Source: Nissolia schottii
Lineage: Eukaryota > Streptophyta > Magnoliopsida > Fabales > Fabaceae
DNA length: 64,000 nt
Assembly: GCA_003254905.1 (NCBI GenBank)
Contig: QANU01073503.1
Span: forward strand, 272,996-336,995
Direction: 5' to 3'
This document shows, one piece after another, positions 10,574-22,200 of this stretch; position 1 is the stretch's first letter, and every line of letters starts with the position of its first letter. Made by a program: the position numbers and the translations under genes. The notes below the pieces were generated by a model that was not told the origin of the DNA, ran no database searches, and worked only from the letters and a program-made list of their open reading frames with translations.

Positions 10574-13500
10574 TATTTTTTTTCTAAAAGTATTGAGAGA
10601 AATATAGAGAAGGGGAAAGCTATCTTTTTGTGCTTTTTTGGCCATTATGTGGTAAAGTACATTAATTTTTAGGGAGAGTTTTAATGAGCACCTTGCTAAA
10701 ACTAGAGTATGTGACGCACCTTGCATTTAGTCACGTTTATAAAGCATGGCTAAATACAGTAATGATTTTGGCATCTTATCAAATGTGTTTAATCACACCT
10801 TTTTCAATTGTTAAACAACATTTATTTCATGTGTTTAATAACACTTATATTTAATCACACTTTTTAAATACATTTAGTTACATATTTAAAATATGACCAA
10901 ATACGAGGAATACCAGACTTAACAAAGTGTATATTATATAAAGCCTTATTTTAGGTATGTGTAATTATAAAGTACCTTGTAAATATGTACTTCTTTTGCC
11001 AACCCAATTTGAAACTCACATCTTTTGAGATGTGCCTTGACTAACTGTGTTTATGAATTTCAAACAAGCGCTTAGGGGTATTTATTAAGGAATTTAAATT
11101 GAAATATTTTATGAACATTAATATTTTTTATTGCATTTAAGATTTATTAATTTTATTTTTTTAATAAAATCATACCACTTTAGATTTATTAACAAGTGTC
11201 CTTAGAACACTTGTTAGATAAACCCTAAATTGGTCTACCAAAAAATAAACCCTAAATTTAATTTATACCAATAATTAAATACATCATTTCACTTCACCCT
11301 TCATATTTTTTGGTCAAGTGGTTGGTTAATTATGAAAGTGAGATGAGTAAATATTGTTTATTGAATTTTACATAAGTCAAGGCTAAAAATACAAAATCAT
11401 TTGACTTTTTAAGAAAGATGGAGACATATAAAGTATTAAGAGAAGTTAATTTAATTTGACAGTATAAGTATACATATATAATCAAAATTAATAAATATTT
11501 AATAGATATGTAATCACTTAAAAAAAGTCATAAATTTGTGTTCTTGACCATTATATAAGATTTAATGATTAATATTTATTATCTTATTAACTCTTACTAT
11601 TAACTACTTCTCTCACTTGATCTCTTTGAGTTATCTAAACTTATTTGAAAGAGATAAGAGATGAGTTTTTACCTAAATAATAGTTTGACACTTTTCAAAT
11701 GAAAAATTAAACATGTTATATATGATAGTTCGAAGAAAAGGCACACCTGTTTCCTTTATTTTATTTATTTTCATATTTTTAATTATAAAAGAGTTTTATA
11801 TTACCATCTAATCAAGTGATATCACGTCATAAAAATAATTTCTTTTTTAAGTAGTATGTATGAGAATTAACTACTTTTATTGATGTTACAACACATAATT
11901 AAATAACAGTATAAAATTATTTTATCCTAATAATGCATGGAAATTAAACTCTTTATTTTTAATACTAGAAGAATTTGTGATACCATGCAATGCTACAGTT
12001 TTCACATGGCCCCAAATGGGGCCAATACATCTCTATCTTTCTGCTGCTTGTAATCTTTAGTGGAAGAGTCAAGGGACTTTGAAATCAAAACCCAATTTAT
12101 TCTTAAGAATACACAAATGATTAATTAATCAAACGATAGTAATGAGTCTTAATTAGGTCTCTTACTAGTACTTTGAATACTTTTCACCACTTCTGTTTAA
12201 AAAGTGTAGTGGGTCTACTGCAAATTTTGATGGGAAACATGAATTTTCATGTTAATGATTAATTCCTCTTTAAAACTTTGAGATCATCGAATGAATATAT
12301 CTCTTTTAATAAAGTTTTTTATACACATCATAAAAAATTAAACTCCTAACTAAATACTTAAAAAATCCAATCATCTATCAAGTGTACTTGGCTAGTAACA
12401 TAAACTCCTGTTATTATTATTACAATTATTATTATTATTATTTACTATTATTGCTGTTATTATTACTAGTAATTACTGATGGCAACGGCATTAACTGTGG
12501 CATTGGGAAATATTCTATTAGAAAAAGACAACAAAACGGCTTGACCCAATTGATGTGATATTAGTGTGGCATGCCATTTCCAACGCTAAATAGAATATCA
12601 TTGCCGGGAAATTAAAGGCAGTAAAATCATGCTAATGCATGAGCTGTGAATCAAAATCAATGGAAGTGTGTGGCCCATTATAGCCTTTTGTTTTGTTAGT
12701 CCACCTCAATTTGCATTTGCATGGAGTCTGATTGGGATTTTGTTTATTTTGGTTTCATGCGGTGATTACTGTACTCGTTAATCATCTCATGTTAAAAATT
12801 GTGCATAATTCTATCATATGTTTATTTTTATTATGGATTAAAAGGAAGAGTCTCGATATGAGTGATCTTATAAGAAAATTTAACAAACGTTAGAAAGATG
12901 ATTCACTCTACGTGAGTTTTTATGAGAATTTAGATCTATTTAAAGTTTAAAATTTAAAATTTGTTGTAGTTATGTCTATTTTCACATAGAAAATCTTTCA
13001 ATTTTGGCATTTAATTATATTCTAATGCTAGAGTAAGTTGTTAGAGTGAGCTAATGTGCATCAAGTAGTAGCTTTAAATGTCACACGTTCATTAAGTCGA
13101 GTATCCATTCAGCTCTTTGGTTGGGTAATATATGGTTGTGGTGTTATAATTGTTGATTTAAACTTTGTATTACGCATCGTTTTTTTGTTTTTTTTTTAAA
13201 ATATAATGGGTTTAAAAGATGGTTTAATAGTTGTTTCAGAATCAAGATCAAATATTTGATGAACTCATATATCTTATTATGTGTATATACCCGTAATATT
13301 ATACAAACATGTACATTGATTACAATCTTAAACTTAGCTGATGTCTTATCAAGTTCTATTATATCAATTTCTCTTATGTAATTATGCCATTGTTTTGATG
13401 ATTAATCAATGAAAGTTTGACTGCCCCCTTTTGACTAAATCTATTCTATTGCCTCTGATTATCACATTTCGCAAATTGCTCAAAGGTGATATATACCTAG

Positions 13501-14866
13501 ATGGCAATTTGCAGGGAGTATCTGTTTTGCATTTGTTATCTTTTGTGTGTACTATGCAGTGTACAAGTGTTGTCCTAGTCCAAACATGGACCAAAGTTTG
13601 ATCAAAATCTGTACAATAATAATGTAAAATAAAAAAAAAACTGTTAATGGATTGTGGTTCGACATTTGTTTCTTTAAGCAATGTCTCGATTAAAAAAAAC
13701 TAGAGTGAAGAGAGTTTTACCCTCATAATAGACCGACCTAACTCAAGCTAAATTATGTGGAATCTAATAGACTTCTATTACTGACACGTGAGCATATACA
13801 TACATGGGACAAACAAAATTAAGAATTTGACAAATGAGCCTTTCAAAAGATAACCATTTTTTTAAACTAACTTTTTGATTAGTGTGAGGTTGTTTACGAC
13901 AGAAGACATAGGGATTCATCAAATTCTTGGTCCATTTTTCTGTCTGGTCAGAGACAATTTCAACTGCTCTCTTTGAAAATCATGAAGCAAACAAGAGCTT
14001 TCCATGTAATTGGTTGATTATTTTTGCTTAGAAAGGACTCACATGTGCCATATATATTACATGCAGCTAGTGAATGGAATACTAAGATTAGTACCTCCAA
14101 ATTCAAAGGGTTGAGACTCTCTAGGAGCATACAGACAAAACCATGCAGTTGTTTTCCTCTTCTGGTCTTCCCTGGGATTGGTTGGTCCAGCGGAATAATA
14201 TCCCATAAAAAAAAACTCCAAAAATGACCCTAACCTTATAAACACTCAAATCGACACGTGGTGATCTTAACCTTAGTTCACATGTGATGATCCTAGTTTA
14301 AATTAGTGGAGATATACTTATTGAATGCAATGTCATATTCAAGAATAAATTTAGTGAAAATTAATATATTAGTTCAATACTTGCATAACTAGAATTCATG
14401 CTTACTTGAATTGCGCATGTTGCATGTCGATTAAGGTGTTTAAAGAGTTGTGTTATATGTATTCATATAGTGCAAGATATTGTACTAACTCACTCTATCT
14501 ATCGTTGGATGATATCTTAATGAAACTCACACTCTAACAAAATTTTATTTACTAGTAGATAAGATGTGAGTTGATATAATGATCTGTAAAATCAAATTTT
14601 CTTCTTAAGTAATGTTTAAGAGAAACAAGTCCATATAAACAGCACAAATAACACTATGAAAAAAAAAAGAATTCAAAAGTGGATGGAAAGGGGAGAATGG
14701 TCTTCCAAAGAATGACACCTTTACAAATGCCCTTTTCCTCCTCTACATGTTCATTTCACACTCTTTAAAAAGGCTTTTCACGACTTCACCCCACTTCATA
14801 TATCCTTCAACTTTTCTCAGCTCATTCCACAATCCACACACATTCTCTTGCCACTTTCCTATAGCC

Positions 14867-15790
14867 ATGTCCACCACCTCAAGAACCTCACACAACCAAA
14901 CACAAATGAATTCATCACCTACAAAACATAACACACATTCTCCTCCTTCTGGTGAGAGAAGAGGCAGAAGATCAAAGCAGGCAGAGCCAGGGAAGTTCCT
15001 TGGTGTAAGGAGGCGCCCTTGGGGAAGGTATGCTGCTGAAATTAGGGACCCCACAACAAAAGAGAGGCACTGGCTTGGTACATTTGACACTGCTTATGAA
15101 GCTGCTCTTGCTTATGACAGAGCTGCTCTCTCCATGAAAGGAATCCAAGCAAGAACCAACTTCACATACACCAACCAAAACACCAACCTTCACAATATCC
15201 TCATTCCATACAAGGATCCTCATCAAGTTCAATTACCATCTTCACAGTTCATCACTAGTTACACTCAGAACAAACCAACCAATCAGAATTGCTTGCCTCA
15301 GCTTGATCTTGATGCTTCTTCACACATTGAAAACCACTCAAATGGTGAAACTGCATTAGGGTCATCTCATGATGATAATTTCTTCATCTTCTCCTCCAAT
15401 GACGATTCTAGTTCTAATAACTCTGGCTATCTGGAATGCATAGTTCCTGATAACTGCTTCAGGAAGAGCAATGCTTCTTCTTCAAGTGACAAAAAAGTTG
15501 GTGGCAGCATTAACACAAACACCTTGGAGGGTGTGTCACATTTTGAGATCAAAGCACTCTCTCAAGATGCATCGAACATGCAAAAGATGGCATCTAACTG
15601 CTCTGCAGGATTCTCCTTCCCAAGTGAAGTGATTGGTCAAGGATTCTGCTGGGACAATGATCAGCAATCATGGGATTGTTGCAATGATTATTATAGTGAA
15701 CTTTCAGCTATATTTGACTACAACAACAACAACAACAACAACCACCCTAGTGGTTTTTCTCCATCACTTCCTCCTTTTGGGGGATGTTGA
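14867..15790 (+). CDS. AP2/ERF transcription factor, PUCHI/LEP-like (ERF group VIII)
   Basis: An intronless gene of 307 residues. A single AP2/ERF DNA-binding domain spans about 44-99, from [19 protein letters not shown] through [20 protein letters not shown] to QARTNF. The [17 protein letters not shown] wording and the single exon resemble Arabidopsis PUCHI (ERF086) and LEP (ERF085). These nuclear regulators act in lateral organ, lateral root and floral meristem development. A basic RRGRRSK run (31-37) just ahead of the domain may be a nuclear localisation signal. The C-terminal two thirds is Ser/Asn/Gln-rich with a poly-Asn run from a CAA/AAC repeat. An in-frame ATG at 14747 would add 40 residues unlike the family, so 14867 is preferred. 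PUCHI-like versus LEP-like is not resolved. Confidence 0.92.
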   Translation: MSTTSRTSHNQTQMNSSPTKHNTHSPPSGERRGRRSKQAEPGKFLGVRRRPWGRYAAEIRDPTTKERHWLGTFDTAYEAALAYDRAALSMKGIQARTNFTYTNQNTNLHNILIPYKDPHQVQLPSSQFITSYTQNKPTNQNCLPQLDLDASSHIENHSNGETALGSSHDDNFFIFSSNDDSSSNNSGYLECIVPDNCFRKSNASSSSDKKVGGSINTNTLEGVSHFEIKALSQDASNMQKMASNCSAGFSFPSEVIGQGFCWDNDQQSWDCCNDYYSELSAIFDYNNNNNNNHPSGFSPSLPPFGGC

Positions 15791-16848
15791 CTTAATTGGT
15801 TCTGAGATCTTGTTTTTTGAGGTACCCTTTTATCAAAGGGTGGGTCTTAGACTTTGCACTTTGCGTACTTTGCATGCACTTTGTAAGTTTGTTTTGTAAC
15901 CTTTTTTTTTCTCTTCTTTTTGGCTGTGATGTAATCACAAAATTACACTCACTGTGTGTGCGCTCTTTTGGTTTTAAGATGTTTTTTTTTTTTCCCTTTA
16001 AAAAGTTTTGTACCACCACTCAGCCTACGGGCATCTGTTTTTTTTTTTTATTTTATTTTATTTCAATTGTGTTGAAACTTGTTTTATTGTTTACGTTGGA
16101 GTGACTTGAGCTCGAAGCTTTTAAGAAAAGGAAGACACCAATATCAATTGAGCTAGAGTTGATTAATATTTTGGTATTAGCCATTATTTTTTAATTAGTT
16201 CGGTGCAAATTTTTTTGCCCAAAAGAAACATCCAGAGATCATCATTATAATGACCTCCAAGCCACCAAGAATTATCTTAACTCATCTAAATAGATATGTT
16301 ATTTTAACATAGTAACTTAAAACATTTAAATTAGCATTAAGTGAATCACGTCTAAATAATTGTAAATTATAAATTTCAGTTATAAAAATAGTGATTAATG
16401 AATTGACATAACGTGGTTAGTGACATTTCTCATTTATTATTAATTATCATCAAATTTATGACCTTAACATTTGAGGTTTTATAGGATTCTTAAACTTGAT
16501 CTTTCCATACCTAAAACTCAAACTTGCAACATTTGATTAATAAGAAAAGAAAAACTAAGGTGGAGTGTAATAAGGAAACGTCCTTATTAGAGTGCAATTT
16601 TACACTTAATTTGGAATAGTGTAACTTTGACCAACCTTAAGAATAAAGAATAATTTGTACAATTTACCTTTATATGTAGTTACCCATAATGTTTTAAATC
16701 TTAATTTAAGTGTTTAAAAAGTTATATTGAAAAGTACATTTTGTTAGTTTAAAAATAGCAAGTTGGAAAGATAAGCTTTCCGAGATTAAATCATTTTTAT
16801 TTCTCAACCAATGTCCTATGTACTCTTGTTACTCTTGATATTTTTCAC

Positions 16849-16850
<2 letters not shown>

Positions 16851-16913
<63 letters not shown>
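16851..16913. repeat. (TC)n(TA)n compound microsatellite
   Basis: About 38 bases of TC dinucleotide run directly into about 24 bases of TA dinucleotide. Confidence 0.95.
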
Positions 16914-17889
16914 TGGTGGCATGATCTGCCATCCTTTTGGGCTGGTTGGGTACAACAAGTACCTTATACAAACAGAACAACATAGGAATCACAGAAAGTT
17001 AGATATATTGTACCTATAGCAGTACTATTAACTATTCCTTGCAGTACATTCCCTTTTATTGACTGTTATGATTATAACAAAGCAAAACGTCCCTCGTTAT
17101 TTCAAGAGTAGCCACAAAAGTAGGTGTTATGAATCTTTGAAGATATTTTGACATAAATTCTGATTCAGCTCAGAAAAGCTTGGAAACTGCAAAAGAATAA
17201 TTTTCAAAAACAACAAATAGTTCAGTGCCTCAGCTATGGAAAAAGATTCTCTCATGCCAAAACTATACACAATATCATTATTTTGATTATGTATTTGTAT
17301 CTTTATAAAGTAAAAAACTTTGAAAAAGGCGAAAAATCAATAACAAAGATCTACGTATGACCAAATCATGAAAAAGATTCCTTCCCTACTTTCACCAATA
17401 TCTATCTTCCAAGTGAGTCGAGTTTGTTGTAGAAAGGTAAAAATCAAATGAAATAGGTATATATTCATTGTGCAAAACGCCAAGTAACAAAGAAAAAATT
17501 GCATCATGGTCATGGACCAACAAAGAAAAAGTGACTCGTTTGAAATAAGAGGCAATTAATGGAAAGCTAAAGTCACAAAACTCATAATATAACAATGAAC
17601 AAATTGCTGCATATTTACACAAAACAGGCACTGGCTTCAGTCAAAACACCATTTTTCGGTTACCATTTACTAAGGCATTCCTCAAAGACACTACGTTTCG
17701 AAAAATAGACTATTAAATGCATTACCAATGGTTGGAAACTTGGAATTTCACTTCAGAAAGTTGATGGTGCAAATTCAATTTTGTGTGCCACATATTGCAG
17801 TTTGGTTGGCTAGCGTGTTTTACACTAGGAGAACATGAGGTAGAGAAATTATTGAGAGCACATTGAGCAACAGGTTGAACAATAATTTG

Positions 17890-18425
17890 TACTCTGACCA
17901 CTTATTAAGCAACATTTCAGATAAATATGCAAGAAAACTCGCCACATAAAGCTAAAAATGTCACCGGATAATTGGACAAAACATAGTTCAACATGGTGAT
18001 CCATGAGCGCCTCATAATTTCTCCGCAAGATAAGAATTAAGAACATGACCTGAACAAAGTGGCTACTCTTACCAGTGCTATGATCACTCAGGTTTCAAGT
18101 CCTCAAAAGATATGCACTTAGTCTTTATCTCATAATTCCTCTAGATGTAGTGTGTGCCATGCTGCACCCTTCTTTTCACTGAGCAATACTCTATACTCTG
18201 AGCACTTATTAAGCGACATTTCAGATAATGATGCAAGAGAACTCATCAAATAAAGCTAAAATGTCACTGTATAATTGGACAAAGCATAGTCCAACCTGAT
18301 CATCCATGAATGCCTAATAAATTCTCCATAAGATAAGAAAAGGGGCTACTCTTACCAGTGCTATGGTTACTCAGGTTTCTTGGATAGTGTGTGCCATGCT
18401 GCACCCTTCTTTTTCACTTGAGCAA
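17890..18425. repeat. 304-bp tandem duplication, non-coding
   Basis: Two units start with TACTCTGANCACTTATTAAG (17890 and 18194) and end with TGCTGCACCCTTCTTTT plus GAGCAA (18187 and 18425). They share long blocks such as GATAATTGGACAAA-type and CTACTCTTACCAGTGCTATG segments. The second unit lacks roughly 50 bases present in the first. No ORF is conserved between them. Confidence 0.85.
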
Positions 18426-19260
18426 AGTGGTACTATATTTATAATACAAACCATCTTACAATAAACATATCAAAATATTCAGTCAAGGTGGGAGGGGGTG
18501 ATTAAAAAAAAAAAAAAAGGAAGGAAAAATAACACCCCTCTGAAAAATTACCTGATCAAAGATTTGATCAAGTAAACCAATGGAGAAAAAAAAGGAGAAA
18601 GAAAGGTTATTACACATTCAAATGTGTTAATTCAAATGTGCTTTCTTCATATATGTATTCTGTAATAAATTTAAGTACCAAGTCAAGCTTTTCATTGTCA
18701 CAACATCATCACTTTGTGTATCTAAAACCATATAAGATAGCAATGTGAAGCCTCATTGTGGTCTCCTGATTACCCTCTCTTCACAGTACTAAACAAGGCT
18801 TTCCAAGCAGAATCGGAAAATTGTGCCCAAATTCGGAGAAAGGGTTTGGGTGAAGAGACACAAGCACATGGTCAATCGAAAATCTGGACAGAATTTTCTC
18901 ATATAAAAAGGATTGAAGCTTAAATAAGGACAACAAACTCCGTAGGAATAGGAGACACTTGTGCATAGTGGACTTGGCAGAATTTTTTGGGAGTTATTCA
19001 AAAGCAAGGTGGCTTGTATTGGTTGATAAAATTCTCAAGCTTGGCCATGGTTTTATTCAATATCAAAGGGATGGCCACAAAAAAAAAAACAAAGATTATA
19101 TGAACATGAAGATAATTCGTGGGACCTGTGCTAGACCTGAATGTAAAGTGGGATAGCTGAAAAATAATAAACCTATTTTGAGGACCTCGTTGAATAATGA
19201 TGTCCGGTTGAATAATTGAGATATAAAAAGGAGTAATGATGAGGTATGCATTCACATTGC

Positions 19261-22200
19261 TTAGCTTGAGGTGTGATAGACACTGCTAGATGTGGCCGTA
19301 CCGGAAGCTGCTGAAGAACTAGAACTCTGGGCAGATGGTTGGGTGCTTGATTGAGAAACAGCTCCACCAGTCGACAATGTCAAGCCGACTGATGCAGTCA
19401 ATGTGCTCATCGATGAAGGCAATCTGGATGAAACAGACTCCTTGTTGGATCCTGAGGTAAGTTCGGGCCGCAACTCTGATGATGATGATGACGGAGCGAG
19501 CGTACCAATTGACGAACCCACAGGATAGGGTGCGACCGGCATGTCAGCAAGGGAAGAAGCAGATGGACTGTAACTCAATGATCCCACAGGATGATCAAAT
19601 TTGCATGCAGGGCCGAACTTACATACTCCTCGCTGCGCATAATGAGTGCAAAGCGGTGCCCCCTGATCAAACACAAACATCAGATGCTTGCAATTAAGAA
19701 GGCAGTAGAAACAAATATCTTTGAAAAACACTTCAACTCAACAGATGAATGGCAAATGAAATAAATACATAATAAGAACTTAAGATATAGTTTTCTAGAA
19801 CCACAGTCCAAAGACAAATGCAATAGTATGAAGAAGATAGACAAATAACTGCAGAGAGGATCATAAAAGACCAGTTTATCACGTTTCGGTAGCAACCACA
19901 TTCAATGAAATGAGGAAGCGCTCCTAGTCTGTCTATAACATGGAAAACTGGAAGCACTTCTAATATAAAGAAAACATAAAATTTAGCCATGAAAAAACAA
20001 CTGAAGCTATTACAGAAACACAGAACTGAAACAAAACAGATGACGAAGCACAAGAGCACTTCCGCTCCATACAAAGAAACATGCAGCACAAGTTCCTACT
20101 TACTGGCGCTGTCAAACATTTCAAGCAAATGCAACTGACAGAGAGCAGCCGACTCCACACAAAACCAAATAATACATGTATAATTCCAGCATTAACAGCA
20201 TCATATCTGACCTAAAAGGCAATCCATGATATGAATAAAATTCAGGCACACAAACAAGGTAGAGAAATGATGCTCAAACAGCCAAAATCTTTAAGTTTTA
20301 GGCATCAAATTCTGGTTGGTATTACAATAAAAATTAAGGGGAGAAAATAATATCAGACCTAAAAGTTAAGCATTAAGATTATCAGATGCATATTTAATGG
20401 GTGAAAATTTTATTTCTAATTTTGTTTGGTCATATGTATTCAAATTTTACAGATGAGGTCCAAACCAGCTTCATTTTTGACACGCATACCAGTCAACACA
20501 ACAACCCCCCCAACCCCCATTCTGCGCTTTCTCTCTTTCGGTAACCCCTTTGCCTCTCAATTCTGAAGGGGCGCCATTCCTTTCTCTTTCATTTCCTAAA
20601 TCACAGAAATACCAACCAAAACCACCATGCTGAAGATGGCAAACAGAATTACCAAGGGATTTGGGCTTGATGGCTGCTATGGATTTAGAATTCGACAAGA
20701 ACCCAGCATAAAAGCAGGCACTGGCTGTTGCGAAATCGAAGAAGGTAAAGGACACAGTTTTGAGGAGCCAAAGGGGAAGGAAGGTGGGGGAAAGGAAGGG
20801 AAAGAGGGCGATGTTGAAAGAGGAGTGCTTCCTCTGGTGGTGAAGTCGAGGGTTGGGGAGGTAACGGTCGGTTGTTGTCACCGACAGAGTAAATATTACT
20901 CTTCTCCTAAATGGGGTAAGATTTAACCCCCAAATTAGGGAAAAAGTAACCTCCCTTAAAACTTCTCTCTTGTCTATAAACCAAATATGTGATGCTTCCT
21001 AAAAGTTTACCCTAAAAAGTTCGGTCCGTTTACCCACCAACCAAACATAGCCTTATAGATAGTATACAAAAATGTGAAAAAATGATAATTTAGAGAACCC
21101 AAATAAAATAACAAAAACAGTGATGTCATGTAAGTCGCATTTGGCAAAATAAATTATGGTGCAATAAATAACACAATGAGGAAAAAGGACCTAAAAAGAA
21201 CTCAATGACTATTAAAAATTAGATAACAAAGACGAAAACATAAAATAACATTCATTGAAAAATAAATATCAAAGCATGATGAAACAGATCCTATAAACTG
21301 TTAAAACACTGCCTTTATTGACGTTGGGCAACCGATTGTTAGAAAACCACCAGGAGAAACCATTACAAAAGACCTGTCTAAATGATTTTATTGAGAATTT
21401 GGTTTTCAATAGTGCCAAATGTTGCTTATTGACCCAGTGGATTCTAAGTTGGATAACACTTTGTTGATGGATAACTATTTGTTAGAAATTAAAAAGGGTG
21501 GCTGCTGTACAAGGCTCGTACCTACTAGAGTTTTGGTAGGGTAGACACACACAACCTCACTCTCGCAAGCGGAGAACCTGATTCCAAGATTTTAACTTGT
21601 AAACTCCAAGTCACAAGGTAACAACCTTACCATTGCGTCAGGGTTCTAACTATTTGTTAGAAATTATCAATAAAAAATCTACTGAGACTTGTATCAGATG
21701 ATTTGGCAATCGTTGATTGTTGACAGGCTTACCTAAGCCTCTACAATCAAGTTCTAAAGAGTTGGATCCAAGCTGCCCACTCTTCTAACCAAATTGAAAA
21801 TTTAGCTGAGGATTTTGGTGGGCTTGTACTTTCTCTACTCTTCAAGACCAAAGAGCTTTTGCATAAAACAGGACAGAGGTGTGTTAAACATTAATAAAAA
21901 GCACTTCTACAAATTCTCTTATCAGCTTACGCTTTTGGGACAGTTTATTCTCGACATTAATTATAACAATTATTGTAGCACAGAATATGAAAGGTCAACA
22001 AGAAACGTTGACACTCAGAAGTACAACAAACACAGTAATGAAGGTTTACTCTAGAACACTTTGATGAGCAAAAGTATCAAAAAAGAATTAGCTTAGACTA
22101 AGTACACTAACCCTAAACTAACACCAAATTAGCTTTAGACTAAGCCAGTCAGCAAGGGGAAATGGAACAGCTAAATCTAGAAACTTTTAGTAGATCCTGT

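Larger units (their letters stand above)
8350..14866. other. AT-rich intergenic region, no gene seen
   Basis: No ORF here has codon bias, homology or splice structure that I recognise. The stretch contains a possible foldback element near 9408-9683, a Stowaway-like MITE at 10307-10573, repeated TTTAATCACAC motifs around 10780-10870 and an ATT-rich microsatellite around 12411-12470. The last kilobase is presumably the promoter of the ERF gene. Confidence 0.7.
15791..19260. other. Intergenic region between ERF and CCCH genes
   Basis: It contains the 3' flanks of both convergent genes. A TC/TA microsatellite lies at 16851-16913 and a large non-coding tandem duplication at 17890-18425. A perfect hairpin AATAAGGAaacgTCCTTATT lies near 16568-16590. 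No coding region is supported. Confidence 0.7.

Noticed and set aside
12411..12480. CRISPR-like regular repeats
   Set aside because: This is an ATT-type microsatellite. No repeat-spacer structure exists in the window, which is plant nuclear DNA.
14747..14866. Extended N-terminus of the ERF protein
   Set aside because: The 40 added residues do not resemble the family, and the ATG at 14867 has a better context.
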